Below are positions 10,940 to 23,606 of a DNA stretch of 64,000 bases, piece after piece. The notes beneath the pieces are model-generated. The model was not told where the DNA came from, did no database searches, and worked only from the letters and a program-made list of their open reading frames with translations. The translations under genes and the position numbers were made by a program. This stretch comes from Adineta steineri (taxonomy: Eukaryota > Rotifera > Eurotatoria > Adinetida > Adinetidae): positions 123,102 through 187,101 of the forward strand of contig CAJNOI010000149.1 of the NCBI GenBank assembly GCA_905250115.1. The letters are read 5' to 3'. Each line of letters starts with the position of its first letter. Within the stretch, counting starts at the first letter, position 1.

Positions 10940-12405
10940 ATCAAGCGAGTACGACTTGCCAGCATGAGTACTCAGATTACTCAAATGAGTACTCATGAAA
11001 ATTCACGAGTATTCTTACTGACTGAGTACTCACTAGAATACTTCTATATTTTTTTGGAAAGTAACTCAATAAAACAGTTATGCATTTTCAAATATGAAAT
11101 ATTTAGAAAATAAAATAATATGAAAGTAAAATTTGCACAATATATTTAGATATGAAAATATATTTTATCTGTTCCTTTTTGTTCAATATTATCAGACAAC
11201 AAAACGACTATATTGTTTCGAGAAAAGAAAAGAAAACATACAATTGGATGTTAATTTTCATGCGTTTCTTTTTTTTCTTCAAATAAACGTTTGTATTCTA
11301 TAGAAGAAATTGAAGTTGTTTTCCATGTGCTTAGATATTTTTTCGAAAGAACCGTTTTGTTCAATAATATTATTCGTTAATTAAAAATGAAAAAAAAGCA
11401 ACGTGATTTGTGTTTATGTACATGTATATAGAAGATATCCAATAGGAATATATGTCGAGATAGAGAATAGTCTTATATAGAAATAACGTCTTTCTTTTTT
11501 TTTCAACTATCATTCTCGACAGTATAGTTTGCGTATAATCACGTGTTTAATGCTTTCATCTAGTCTTTGATTTGTTTTTAGATGTTTAATAAACAATTTT
11601 AGAATTTCGATCAAAAATTTCGATTAAACGCACCAGCTGCAAGTAAAATTTAATAGACACATCCGTTTCATATAGAAACTTTATTTTTTCTATTAACTAG
11701 ACATTAGCAAATCAAACAAATTCAGTTGAATTTACTAATAAAATTTATACAAAAATCGAAGTAGTTTTTCTTCTTCTTATATATATCTATATCCAATTTG
11801 TCTTGCAATTCTAGGAAATTATTGGTATAAATCCTAATCAAATTAAATCTACATCAACACGTCTAACAATATCAACGAGCACTACCATCAGAACCATCTG
11901 AATCATGTAAATGAATACTATATAATTCATGTGTGATTTTGTTTTTTTTGCCTTGATTATATTAAGCCAAACTAGTGATATCGAAATAGAGATAATTGAA
12001 TTTTTTATAAAATTAGAGGAGATTTTTTTATTTATCGTTTTATGTTTTTTACTGTCTTTTCTTTGTTTTTTAACATTGAATATGCTATCATATTTTATCT
12101 TGTTTGTATTACTTATGTTCTTTTTTATGTTAATCTCGTTACTGTTATATGATCAAAAACCAGATTACATCAATAAATTAAAAACTAATACAAATATTGT
12201 CGTATATGAAATATACCAATAGAGTACTCGTAAAATTAGAAACGAGTAGTTCCTTATAGTACTGGAATACTCGGCAGTTATATATAAGTACTCGAACACT
12301 TAATGTGTATGACAAATACAACATATGAGTATACTCAAACATCATAAGTATTCATGAGTTCTCGTGATATTTTATAGCGTGAGTACTTTTTGAGTACTCC
12401 GGTAT
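10940..12405. repeat. Paired clusters of the palindrome GAGTACTC
   Basis: Exact copies of GAGTACTC occur at about 10964, 10989, 11022, 12223 and 12391. Many one-mismatch relatives (GAATACTC, AAGTACTC, GAGTATTC, GAGTATACTC) lie among them. They fall in two groups about 1.2 kb apart with almost none between. The layout resembles subterminal repeats of a DNA transposon, but no terminal inverted repeat was found. Confidence 0.5.
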
Positions 12406-12819
12406 GCGTTCTTTCACTAGAGGTGTCTTATGGAAAAAATTTTATGATTTATTGATTTTGTATGTTTATCCAATATGTCACACAAAATAAAACGAAGGAA
12501 AAAAAATTCTGCGTTTTTATTTTGTATTTGCTTTATTAAGTAAAAGATAGTATACATATCTTGACGGCGTCGATGTGAGAAAAAAATGAAGCTGAAATTG
12601 TTTTTCACAACTCACATATATGCCATCAACTGACTTTTTTTTATTTGTTTTTCGCTTGTTGTGAGAACAATGTTTTTTTAAAACACTTCTCTCGATCGAA
12701 CAATAAACACAATTAAGGCCGAGAGTCAATACTAAGAACAAGAATCGTGCATATATCACATTGTTGAAATCATCGATTGTTACCATCATTAAAAGTCAAA
12801 CGAACTGTTCTACTTTCGA

Positions 12820-15800
12820 ATGTCTCAACTTTTCATTATTCAATTTCTTCTTCTATTTCCTAATTGGATTACATCTGTGCAAGTTGGTTCAATCAATGGT
12901 ATATTTCTCTCCTCGTCTTTCGCTACTAGCGTACCGATAAATGGTTCATGTACTGAATGTATTTGTTCTATGCTTTTGGAGAACAATCTTATTGGTCTTA
13001 GCTGTTCACACAATGTAATCTGTTTGTTTTTTCACAATTATTCGTTACCCTACACCGTTACCAGCAATCCTAATTCAAGCTTTTACTTTCTTATTCTGCC
13101 ACCAGAAGCACAATACTCAACGTATGAAACAACTGATCAGTTACAAAGTAATGAGTTGTTAGAAATCCATTCATATCTCAATGAGAAATATTTTCTATTC
13201 TAGTGATGACGATTACAACGAGCATGAGTAAGTGTGGTTAAAACTTTATTCATAGACAGCACTTATAGTGTAGATGAAATATTTAGGATCCTATATTGTA
13301 TATTATACTCTTATCTCAATAGACTCTCAAGATGTGATCAACGAGATGTTGAAATTTAGAAGTTTTTTTCATATAGATGGCACTTTTTTCTTTGCTTCGT
13401 AATTACTAAAAAGTGAATGAAATTACATAAAAAATATATATCATAATGTTGATCTTTCTCTCTTCTCATACAAAGCAAGACAATCTAAGAGTAGTATTTG
13501 TAAATACATGCCGCTTGATTCATTCTGGCAATGGTTAGAATATAATACATTATCCTCGTATGCAATTAAAGACTATGTTAAATTTCTAAGCTTATAACCT
13601 GATATACGTAACATGAAATGCATCAATTATAATTGAATTGTCTTTCTGTAGAATAGCTATTCGAATAGGATTAACATGTAACTAAATGTAATTGTTATTA
13701 TCTTTTATTCAATAGCAGCTGTCGCGGTTAATTTTGTAGTTTTCTCTGTTCAGTACAGTTTCTGTTCAATGCTGTGAACTAGCGATACTAATTATTGAGG
13801 TTACAGAAAAATCTAGATTAGTTTTTGAAATATAAATTTCTGAGCTTAACATGTTGTAACTTATACAGTTATTTGTTGCACAGTTTTCGGAATCTTCAAA
13901 ATTCTTCAATGATTTTCGATAGTGATAAAATTAGAATTCTTTTATAGGTTTTAAGGAGTCACAAAATCTATTGGATAGACACGTAGGAATTGTATTTACA
14001 AAATATATAAACATTCGAGATATCGTTTTTAAGAGAAATATAAAATAGCGCATTTCGACTACATTCCTGTATTAACAGCATACAACACCCTGACAGACAA
14101 TGCTGTATGGTCATCTACGGGTGAGACTGTGGCCGGAACTGGCTCGGACACTACTCTACCATTGAGTGGACCGGGACCCATTATTTTTGATATCAACAAT
14201 AATCTATATGTAAATGATTTCGGTAATCATCGGGTCATTTTCTATCCAAGTAATGGAGCTACACCAACCGTCATCGCTGGCAATGGAATAGCAGGATCAG
14301 GAATGAATCAACTAAATTCACCAAACGGTATAGATGTGGATAGTAATGGAACACTATATATAGTAAGTTCTGTATGATCATTTGCAATTTTATTTCTCAT
14401 TTTCTTTGTATTGAATGATAAAATTGATTTTTTCAAACACAAAGTTTGGAAATTTCGTTAGATACAAGCGTCTTTTCTGTCATCCTATTAGCTACGGTTA
14501 CCATACAATAAAATTCATGTCTGCATAGTATGCTTTAATGTTTGAAGAAAAACTTGTATATTTATTCTTGTTATTGTTACATTCGTTAGTTGTTAATATG
14601 AACTATAAGGTTTCTGATTATTTGTATCCTAGGGAAACCCATTTTGACTGTTAGGTTGTTATTTAATATAGATTTATAGAAGTTCAAGTTTGGAAAGCAA
14701 ATTTATTACATGACTGTAAGCAAAAATATTGATGTTGCAACGAGAAGATAAGCGAAATCATCAAAATTTTTCAACCAGTTTTGTTCTTGTGATATATATA
14801 ATATGGGTGTTATTAAATTTTTAACAGGCAGACCAATATAATCATCGAATTCAAAAATGGCTTCCAGGAGCGTCGAGTGGAACAACAGCAGCCGGAATAA
14901 CAGGCAGCAGTGGTTCAAGTTTAAATCAATTGAACAAAGTTAGTTTACATTTTTGCGTCATGTTTTTGGTATGATCTGTAATGATGAGTTAGAATTTATA
15001 TAAGTAGATATGTTACACTACAGGAATCATCGTTTATACTAAAGTCTCTTATGAGTAACTGTGACATTTCCAGCTCACTCAACATGTTTCTTTTCATCAC
15101 ATCAATGTACAAAGAATAGCAAAGCATTACAAAAGAGAAGTACCGAATAGAGACAATGTGTTTAACACATTAACCAACAGTAGACGAAGAAAGAGAATCG
15201 ATGTGGAACAGAGAGGAGAACGGAGTTTATAATCGTTTGTATTTCTTACGTCTAACTTTATCCCAAGTTCGACAATATCCTCATTGTATTTTACCTGTCT
15301 CTATTAGCCCCAAAGCGTCGTAGTCGATTCTATTGGCAATATGTACATTTATGATGGCGATAATCGTCGTGTTCTTCAATGGCCCGAAGGTGCCTCGTAA
15401 GGCATTGTAGTCGCTGGTAAGCATGAAAAATTGACATTCCTTTTGATAAGAGATAAAGTAATGTAGAAAAGAGATTTTTCTAAAAAAAAATTCTGAATTA
15501 AGTAAATACACTTTTTACTCTGCTGTTTTCAATTTATTTGAAGACGCTAACTAGAATTTTGTACCTTTCGCCGAAGTAAACATTCGGTCCAAGAAAAATT
15601 TGAACACGTATATGTCAGTGATTCGTAATAAAAGAAGTTAGAAATACTTACAATCATGCATTTATAAAACTTTCGACTTGTTCTAAGCACATAAGAAAAA
15701 GGATGAGACACTATACTACTTGTTTTTTTGACAATTTTCATACCATAGGCATATATTTCAATATAAACAGGTAACGGAGTTGCTGGTACGTCTTTGAACA

Positions 15801-16519
15801 GTATTGCTTATGCATATGATTCGAAAGTCGACTCGAGTGGTAATATCTATGTACCAGATTTCAATAATGGACGCGTCCTCAAGTGGACTCCACCATCATC
15901 ATCAGGTACCTTAGTCGCCGGACAAACTAGTAGTTCCGGATCAAATGCAAATCAACTAAATCAACCCTCACATGTTATCTTCGATTTGGCTGGAAATATT
16001 TATGTATGCGATTACGGTGAGTACCTCTCATCTGCCTTTATCTAGAAGTTTTACAAAACCGTTAATTGGACAGAGAAATGTTTTTCGCCAGAACACTGCC
16101 TACTGAAGGAGAGTGTTTGTTTAAAAAAACGACGTTCATTTAGAGACACTTTTATTACGTCGATATCGATCAATAATTATCTCCATTGAAAATGTATTAC
16201 TTCAAAAAAATCCATTTAATACCTTTCATAATCGCCATTAGCTCGGAAAAGCCGAGCGTATAGGATTAAAAAAACATAGTCGCGTAGGCTTACATAACCT
16301 TTTCTTCATCATTGATCTTTTTTTGAAGGCAACCATAGAATTCAGCGATGGCTTAATGGATCATCTATGGGTTCTACAATTCTCGGCACTGGAACACCTG
16401 GCCTAGGCTCCAATCAATTAAATCATCCATATGGTATCGCTTTTGATTTGTTCAACAACTTGTATGTTGCGGATTCCGATAATGGTCGGATCCAACGTTT
16501 TAATTTAACACATGCTTGA
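12820..16519 (+). CDS. Secreted NHL-repeat protein, interrupted by an in-frame stop
   Basis: Six exons, boundaries by hand: 12820-13147, 14049 (or 14079)-14362, 14828-14938, 15308-15416, 15771-16016 and 16329-16519. Phases agree at every junction. Exon 1 gives a signal peptide (IIQFLLLFPNWITSVQVG) and a short Cys-rich domain (CTECICSML, LSCSHNVICLFF). The other exons give at least four NHL blades: IFDINNNLYVNDFGNHRV, ADQYNHRIQKW, IYDGDNRRVLQW, IYVPDFNNGRVLKW and LYVADSDNGRIQRF. Such beta-propellers are usually secreted or surface binding proteins. In exon 4 a TAA at 15398-15400 replaces the residue between TCG and GGC, just before the NHL linker GIVVAG. The alternative donor at 15397 also regenerates a stop. 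Introns of 300-900 bp are much longer than in neighbouring genes. It is either a recent pseudogene or a base error. Confidence 0.72.
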
Positions 16520-16608
16520 GTGATAATAATAATGAAAAGAACTTTGAATTTCAATTAGAATACAGATAATTATAAATCTTCTTTATAGACTTATCATAAA
16601 ACTACCTA

Positions 16609-16653
16609 GAGGGTGTGGATGTGAATTTATATAGATGTGCGTAAGGGTGTGCA
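16609..16653. repeat. TGTGGG-type element, G arm only
   Basis: GAGGGTGTGGATGTGAA is followed by GTGCGTAAGGGTGTGC in the same direction. No C-rich arm follows. It lies 90 bp past the stop of the NHL gene. Confidence 0.5.
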
Positions 16654-17152
16654 GTAACTGAGAGACTGATCTACACGTTCAAGGTCGATTTTTCAGGAAA
16701 GTAATTTGATTTATGAAAAATCTGATGACACCGGTAAGTACACCTCGTCGAGTTGTACTTGAAACATTTTTTTTCATTTATTATTATTATTATTGTGCCA
16801 ATTTATGTTCACATTGAAAAAGAGAGGAAAGGAAAGAAAAGAAAAACAAGTGAATAAATAAAATAAAATGAAAAAGATATACGCCATTTAGTGACATCTT
16901 TAAGTATATTTTGTAAACGGTGAAAAGAAGAAATGAAAGAGATGACCAATGAATAAAATCATGCACTCTGTTTTATTTATTAGTTCATTTTATTCGTTCC
17001 TGTTTGAATGTTAGTTGAATTTCACAACTATTCAGTAGGTATGATTCATACTTTTTCTGAAAGTGTAACATAGAAATACTGCTTGAAAACAGTCAAAAAA
17101 TTAAACTATTCGTACTCAAAACATAGTCTTTCAGCTTTGGTTTTTTAACATA

Positions 17153-17204
17153 AAATCAGAACAGATGTAATTCAAATCAAATCAGAACAGATGTAATTCA
17201 AATC
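17153..17204. repeat. 26-bp perfect tandem duplication
   Basis: Two adjacent identical 26-bp copies (17153-17178 and 17179-17204), beginning AAATCAGAACAGATG. Confidence 0.85.
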
Positions 17205-18392
17205 AAATACACCTAATTTTTCTTTATTGAAAAGACATAATCTGATTTTTTTAGCCGACATCCTTATGTAAAAAACTTTGACGAGAAAATCTACTAAAAA
17301 TTTTTTTAAAACCTGCTACAATCATATGCTTCTAATCGAGTTGTAATTAGAAATAACCGAAAAAAAAACAAATTTCTTTGATTATTATAATGAACTGAGA
17401 TTATAATCGATTAGCAGTTCGTGTGAAAAATTGATTTCTACCTGAGACAAAATGAACAAACTGAAACCCATTTTCATTGATTATAACCGCAATTCATCGT
17501 AATAGTTAAGGAAACTTTAGTTTTTTCGATTTTTTATGAAGTTTAATCTGATTTTTACTGTATCTTTTTTCATGAGTTGTATGCGAAACGAATAATGATA
17601 TATGAGCATCTAAAATTCAAAATTTATTTTAAACACAAGTTTAAAGCAAACATTAAGCTCTGGAATTTGAAAAATAAACAACTCGATTTCGATACAGACA
17701 CCACACGAGCAAAATCCCATAAAAACACTTCAGTGAACACTAATCTTTTAACAATAAGACATCTATCAGAGCATGAAAATTAAACTATAATAGAAATTTT
17801 TTCATGAAATCGGGCCTACTACGCTCTGCCGCCACTGTAGACGCTCAAAATGATCCTACGACTATTCCACAAGTGATCAAAGACTTTTGTTCTACTGTAA
17901 AACAAAAGTAAGAAAAATACATTGAGATAAGAGAAATGTGACTGAGAGACGAAAAACTAATATGCAGAAAGGAAAAACGAATATTGTTCTGTCACTCTCT
18001 TTATCATGGTGAAGCATCGTCACTCGCCTTCTATAGAAGTCTGATAACAAGAGCACAGAACTAGAAGACTAACTATTTCTTACGAGCTGCGTCATGTTGT
18101 ACATTTATTGCAGTGATATTTGTAGCAATTTTGGTTGAAAAACGTTACTGTTATTGTCTAATAATCCATTACTAACAATTCACCATGATTAAATTGTGTA
18201 ACATTTTTCATAATCCTTATTATTTAATATCACTACATCTCATTTTTAAGAGTTCTATTAGATATGACTGCATTTTTTCGTAATATGCTGAGTCTCATTT
18301 GATTATAACTATATATTGTGTTATTTTTATAGATTCTTCTTTTACTTTTTCTACTTTTAACGACATAATCATCGAAAGTAAACACAAGAATA

Positions 18393-19082
18393 ATGGCTAC
18401 CACTGACTCAGAAGTCCTTATTAGACGTGCAACAATAAACGATGCAAAAGGCATAAATTCACTCTTAGCAGATTCATTTTCTTTATCATTTCCATTCTAC
18501 AATTATCTTCTTCCAAAAGGTCAGTCAAATCGGGAACTTGTATTTGAATATTGGCACAAAGAAGCACTGGTGATGAACGACATAGCATATGTATCAACCA
18601 TCAATGGAAAAATCGTAGGCGCTTCAATTGGTAGATATAGACCAGCATCGTTTGTACCATCCGATGCAGAAAATCATGAATTGAGTCCTGAACAAAAGAT
18701 ATTAGTTGGATATGATGATTATACTCCTGAACAACTCGAAATGATAATGACATTTCTTCATAACTTTGATTTCTGTTATGCAGACTGGGCAAGACAGGCT
18801 CAACAATATCTCCCTTCTGGCACACCATATGTTTACATCCGTGGAATGAACGTTTCAGAAGATCATCAGAAAAAGGGAATTGGATTGAGATTATTAAGTA
18901 TGGTATTGAAGGAAGCTAAAGCCTTGGGAGCAGCTACATTCCTTGAGGCTTCACCTGCAGGAACGCCATTATATTTGAAGGCTGGAGCAGAGAAGGGTGG
19001 AATTCTGGTTACCAAAGATCGTGAAGGCAATGTAATAATGGAAGAGTTTTGTATGGTATGGAGAAATTACGATTTGATTTGA
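18393..19082 (+). CDS. GNAT-family N-acetyltransferase
   Basis: Single-exon gene of 229 residues. The N-terminal IRRATINDAKGI is the usual first strand and helix of GNAT enzymes. The acetyl-CoA-binding motif A is at about residues 148-165: IRGMNVSEDHQKKGIGLRLL, with the Q-K-K-G-I-G pyrophosphate loop. A following helix and strand (EAKALGAATFLEASPAGTPL then LYLKAGAEKGG) match motif B. It should transfer an acetyl group from acetyl-CoA to a small molecule or amine. The long insert between residues 85 and 125 resembles fungal and invertebrate members of this group. The substrate is unknown. It converges on the ABCC gene with a TGTGGG hairpin between the two stops. Confidence 0.88.
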   Translation: MATTDSEVLIRRATINDAKGINSLLADSFSLSFPFYNYLLPKGQSNRELVFEYWHKEALVMNDIAYVSTINGKIVGASIGRYRPASFVPSDAENHELSPEQKILVGYDDYTPEQLEMIMTFLHNFDFCYADWARQAQQYLPSGTPYVYIRGMNVSEDHQKKGIGLRLLSMVLKEAKALGAATFLEASPAGTPLYLKAGAEKGGILVTKDREGNVIMEEFCMVWRNYDLI

Positions 19083-19170
19083 CAAGAACGTGTATGGAAC
19101 TGATAAAGGGAACAGTTATGAAACTTTGTCTGAAATAAAAATAGAATTGTATTTTTTTGTTTAATCATCT

Positions 19171-19252
19171 TGGAGGTGAGGATGTGGGTTCATATTGTGT
19201 GTGGGTGGGTATTTATTTTACACTTACATTCGTTCACATCCACACCCTCAAG
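19171..19252. repeat. TGTGGG-type hairpin between convergent genes
   Basis: The left arm includes GGATGTGGG and GTGTGTGGGTGGGT, and the right arm ends CACATCCACACCCTCAAG. It occupies most of the 230 bp between the GNAT stop (19082) and the ABCC stop (19313). Confidence 0.8.
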
Positions 19253-19312
19253 AGCCTTGCTCTCAACAATTATATTTATTTATTCTAAAGATATATTTTT
19301 TTGGTGATTGTA

Positions 19313-22300
19313 TTAAATCAGGTTAATATTGCTAGGCGAATCAAAGTGGGCAACCTCTCCTTGTTCTAACATAAGAATACGATCACTGTTGGCTACAGTA
19401 TTCAATCGATGTGCAATAGTTAATATGGTACGATCACGAAACTTGTCAGCGATGACTTCTTGAATCATCTTATCTGTCGCATAGTCAACATTTGCAGTGG
19501 CTTCATCAATTAATAATATGTGACTCTTCTTCAAGATGGCTCGAGCGACGCAAATCAATTGTCTTTCACCAGCACTCAAATTTGCACCAGATTCAGCCAC
19601 CAACAAATGAATCCCATCATTATGATTGCGTACCAATGATTTGAGTTGAACAGCTTCAAGTGCTGTAAGACATTCTTCATCTGTGAATTGTTTAAATGGA
19701 TCAATATTGTATCGAAGAGATCCACAAAAGAGTATGGGTACTTGTGGAATAACACTTATACGAGAACGAAGATAATTAAGTGATAAACGTCCAATATCAA
19801 TGTCGTCGATGAGAATAGATCCATTGACTGCTGACTGATCGACAAGCCGAAAAAGAGCTTGAAGAAGTGATGATTTTCCAGCACCTGAATGAATGAAAAA
19901 TATTGTTATTATTATATAGACTTTGTAATATTTGTATTTATTAAAATAAAGAAATGTTACCTGTCCGACCAATAATTCCAATCTTTTCCTTAGATTCAAT
20001 CCGTAGATTAAGATTTTTGAGCACTGGATCTAACTCAGGTCGATAGCGAAAAGTGTAATCTTTAAATTCGATAATACCACGAGAAGGCCAATCTTTGTCT
20101 GGTTGTATTGGAACATTGTTGTCACCATTGTTTTGATGACTTTCTGATACTAGTTGACCATATTCATGAATACGTTCTGCACTAGTCATGAAATTTTCAG
20201 CTTCGGCTGATTGTCTTATACCCCATTGAAAGAGACCTGTTAAGGTAATGCAATAGCTTAAACTGAGTGCTAATGTCGATGGATCTATTTGATGGCGCAA
20301 CGCTACGGCGAGAATACCAGTAATCAAAGTGAGTGAAGATGCTATAAGATCAAGCCTTAAACCAAACCAATGTGTAGTGGCACTGAGAATGAAGGCAGCT
20401 CGTGTATTCGCATCGATTCTTTCTATGAACATATTCAAAAAACTATCTTGAACATTAAACGCACGAATACTAGTGAGTCCATCTAATGAAGTTGAGAACA
20501 ATGTATAAACAGGACTACGTGTTACACTTTCCAATCGCTTGAGCTGTCGACTCGAACTCATGTAAAATCGACGAAGCCAAAAAACTGCAGGAGTCAACGG
20601 AATGAGAATTAAAAGTACCCATGGATTGGCTATTCCAACGACTACGATAGAACCAAAAGATAATAGTAGACATTGCATAGTATCAATTAAAGCAAGAGGT
20701 AATGCTTCATCTACTACTTGTTGATCTTTACTTGCTCGATTCAAGATTCGTCCACTTGGATTATTTTCAAAGAAACGTAACGATGTATACAAGATACCAT
20801 TCAGCATTCGATTGTGAAAATGGGTTGAACCACATAACATGATATAAATGATAAAGCCAACACGTATCACTGCAACGAACAATGTAGCAAATATAACTCC
20901 AAGATAGACATTAATATAAAATGATGACTGTTGTTCAGTTTCATCTTTACTGGACCATCGTGCTAGCCAACTATTTGTAAAATCATACAACGCCTCATTG
21001 CCAAATATTATAATAATCATAAGTAAAAAGCCAAACCAACGTAACGGAGGTGCAGTAAATAGTTCTAGCCAAACTTTCCATTTAATACTACCATCAGCTG
21101 ATTTTTCACTTGTCACAATTGAATTTATATCAGTTATAGAAGTATCAAGTTTCCAATCTGTTTCCTTGTTGTCAGATGGATCTGTTTCTAATGTTTCATT
21201 CGACGGCTGAATTGTGGTGTGTTGTTCAATGTTTAATTCTTCGATGTGCCCATTTTCTACGAGAAACATTTGATCTGTTTCAATTAAAAAGTGTGTCTGA
21301 TGTGTAACCAATATTCGTGTTTTTCCACGAAGGAGACTATATGGACCGATGCATTGATCAAAAATACTTTTGGCCACTTTGGGATCAACAGCAGCAAGTG
21401 GATCATCGAGTAAATATAGGTCAGCATCAGCATAAAGTGCACGAGCAAGTGATATTCGAGCTTTTTGTCCTCCACTTAAATTAACACCTTTATCACCAAT
21501 CATCAATAAATCACCCGTTTCGCCAAAATTCTGTAGATCAATATCAAGACAACATGCTTTTATTACACTATTGTAACGTTCTTCATCGAGTGGTTTACCA
21601 AGTAGAATATTAGCTCGCACTGTGTCAGCAAATATCCATGCCGATTGTGGAGCATATGAAATCGATGTAGCATTTACTTGTGATTTTCCACTGACAAGAT
21701 TGATCTCACCGAGAATAGCAGCTAGTAGAGTTGATTTACCAGCACCGATGGCACCTTTTACCCCAATTAAGTTGCCGTGTTTGATTGTCAAATTGAGAGA
21801 AGATAAAGAAGGAGCATCTTTCCAAGAAAATGATGCATTTTCCATCATAATTGCATAAACATCATTTCCATTTTTCATTTTTTCACTTCTATTTTGCAGT
21901 ACGTCCAGTTGCATAAATTTATCAATTCTTCTTGCAGAAATACGAGCTTCACTGAATTTTTCAATAAAGTATGGCATCGTAATTGTCAATGGAAGTCGAA
22001 CCATGCCGAAGAAGGATAGTGTCGAGAAAACATTCTCTGGAAGCAACGTACGACCCATTAACCAACTACCACCGAATGTAGCAAGAGAGATCAAAGGTGA
22101 CGCTACGAACGCCATAGCAACATTGAGAGCTCTTAAACTGCTTGCTTTTCGAACGTTTGAAACTTCCTGTAGACGTGTTTCAAGTACGCGTTGCTCCATG
22201 GCTTTTTCCCAAGTGTACATTTTTATAATTTGACATCCGTTGACAATTTCATTGATTGTTTGCACCCGTTTGTCTGTACATGCCATTGTAGCCTTTCTGT

Positions 22301-23225
22301 ATTGACTAAATTTTCTACTGAAAATGAACTGTATTGGTATTAATAGAAACAATACTGAATAGCCGAATAATGTTGGTAAACCGATCGTCCACCAAATGAG
22401 GCCAAACATTGCCAAAGAATCCAAAGGTACCATTAACAAACCATGTACGAAAATACTTAATTCTGCAAATTTATTAGCATCGTTTGATACTAAATTAATC
22501 GTCTGAGCCGCAGTAGTCTTGTGTAGAGCTGCAGTATTGATGGTTAACAAGTGCTTATAGATAGTAGATGATAATGCATTGCGAGCTCGCACGCCTACGC
22601 GTGTATTTCGAAATATTATCTGTTGTTGAGTGATTGCTTGCACAATTGCAGCAATGCAAAGGGCAATAGCATATAGATAACCCAAATAAGAGGGTAATCC
22701 CGATTGATCTTTAATATAGAGAACCATTTGACGAATAAGCAACGGCTGTGCAACGCGAGCTATGCAGAATGGAAAAACAAGCAGCATACTTGTTAAAAAG
22801 TCTTTATAAAATATTTTAACGAATACATCCCATGTGCCTGGCCATTTAGAACTATGCTGATTTACTCTATTCAATAATATCGAACATTTTTCCTTGTCAG
22901 CAAGATCATTAAGATCGTCTTCAACAAGCGTACGTTTATTAGCCAAGGAAAGAATAGGTGATACCCACAAAAATAGTGGTATCTGTATCCATCTTGTCCA
23001 CGATGATTCAGCCCAACGTAATCGACATGATTGTCGCTGTTGACCTAGAAAATAGTATTATCTTTCTTTCTATTAAAAGACATCTCCCTCTCTCTCTGTC
23101 ACATAGTACAAATCTTGTTCATTAATTAGAATCGAATTCTTCTAATAATACTCACTTTCTGTTGATAGAGACTGTTTAGATGCAGAAAGAGATATCAATT
23201 CAATGTTGGACTGTTTCTTCATCAT
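19313..23225 (-). CDS. ABCC (MRP4-like) ABC transporter
   Basis: Three exons: 23225-23156, 23044-19961 and 19884-19313. Both introns are under 115 bp and phases agree, giving 1,241 residues, close to ABCC4 (about 1,325). The order is TMD1, NBD1, TMD2, NBD2. NBD1 has Walker A GAIGAGKST (about residue 454), signature LSGGQKARISLARAL and Walker B LYLLDDPLAAVD. NBD2 has Walker A GRTGAGKSSLL, split by the last intron, signature LSAGERQLICVARAIL and Walker B ILLIDEATANVD. There is no extra N-terminal TMD0, as in short MRPs. The signature Gly is replaced by Ala in NBD2. By family it exports organic anions, conjugates or cyclic nucleotides across the plasma membrane using ATP. The cargo is not predictable. 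The start is MMKKQSN; either of two adjacent ATGs could be used. Confidence 0.93.
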
Positions 23226-23453
23226 TCACTGACGGTCGTTTTTTGTGAGTGAATGTAGGCAACCATTTTATTGTCGCTTCTTATCTCATTCTCAACAGAA
23301 CGTTACGAATTCAGTGACTTTCTCTGGTTTGATAGATAACAGAGCTCCGCATTGGACGTCAATCTTTTAACAAGTTTTTAAAAAGAAAGATGCAATATTA
23401 TATTTTTTTTTCAAGAGATTCCATGAACTAAATATTACTTCTTTTGATTAAAA

Positions 23454-23500
23454 TGGGTGTGGGTGTGATATGGTTTTGTTTTCACCCATTCACACCTACC
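23454..23500. repeat. TGTGGG-type hairpin
   Basis: The G arm ATGGGTGTGGGTGTGATATGG and C arm CACCCATTCACACCTACC are separated by about 10 bp. It lies just past the 3' end of the GH88 gene (stop at 23607, minus strand) and upstream of the ABCC start. Confidence 0.75.
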
Positions 23501-23606
23501 TCTGCCGTACGATCTGGAGATCAATTATATAAGCAAATTCTGATTGAAACATTTATTTTTCATATAGATGAAACAAAAACATGGTTTATTAGTTTCTATA
23601 CATAAT

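Larger units (their letters stand above)
8674..12819. other. Long intergenic region
   Basis: About 4.1 kb without a supported gene. It contains two degenerate TGTGGG arms (10115-10163 and 10850-10871) and two clusters of GAGTACTC palindromes (10940-11045 and 12220-12405). The open frame at 11929-12222 lies between those clusters but is almost pure Phe/Leu/Ile from T-rich DNA and is not accepted as a gene. Confidence 0.55.
16520..18392. other. Intergenic
   Basis: It holds a degenerate TGTGGG element (16609), a 26-bp duplication (17153) and a 35-codon ORF at 17804-17911. That ORF is richer in GC than its surroundings and ends on a good donor (AAAAGTAAGA). It could be an isolated exon or gene remnant, but no partner exon was identified. 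Confidence 0.5.

Noticed and set aside
11929..12222. 97-codon open frame of hydrophobic residues
   Set aside because: Almost entirely Phe/Leu/Ile/Met from T-rich DNA, with no topology, homology or splice context; low-complexity chance frame.
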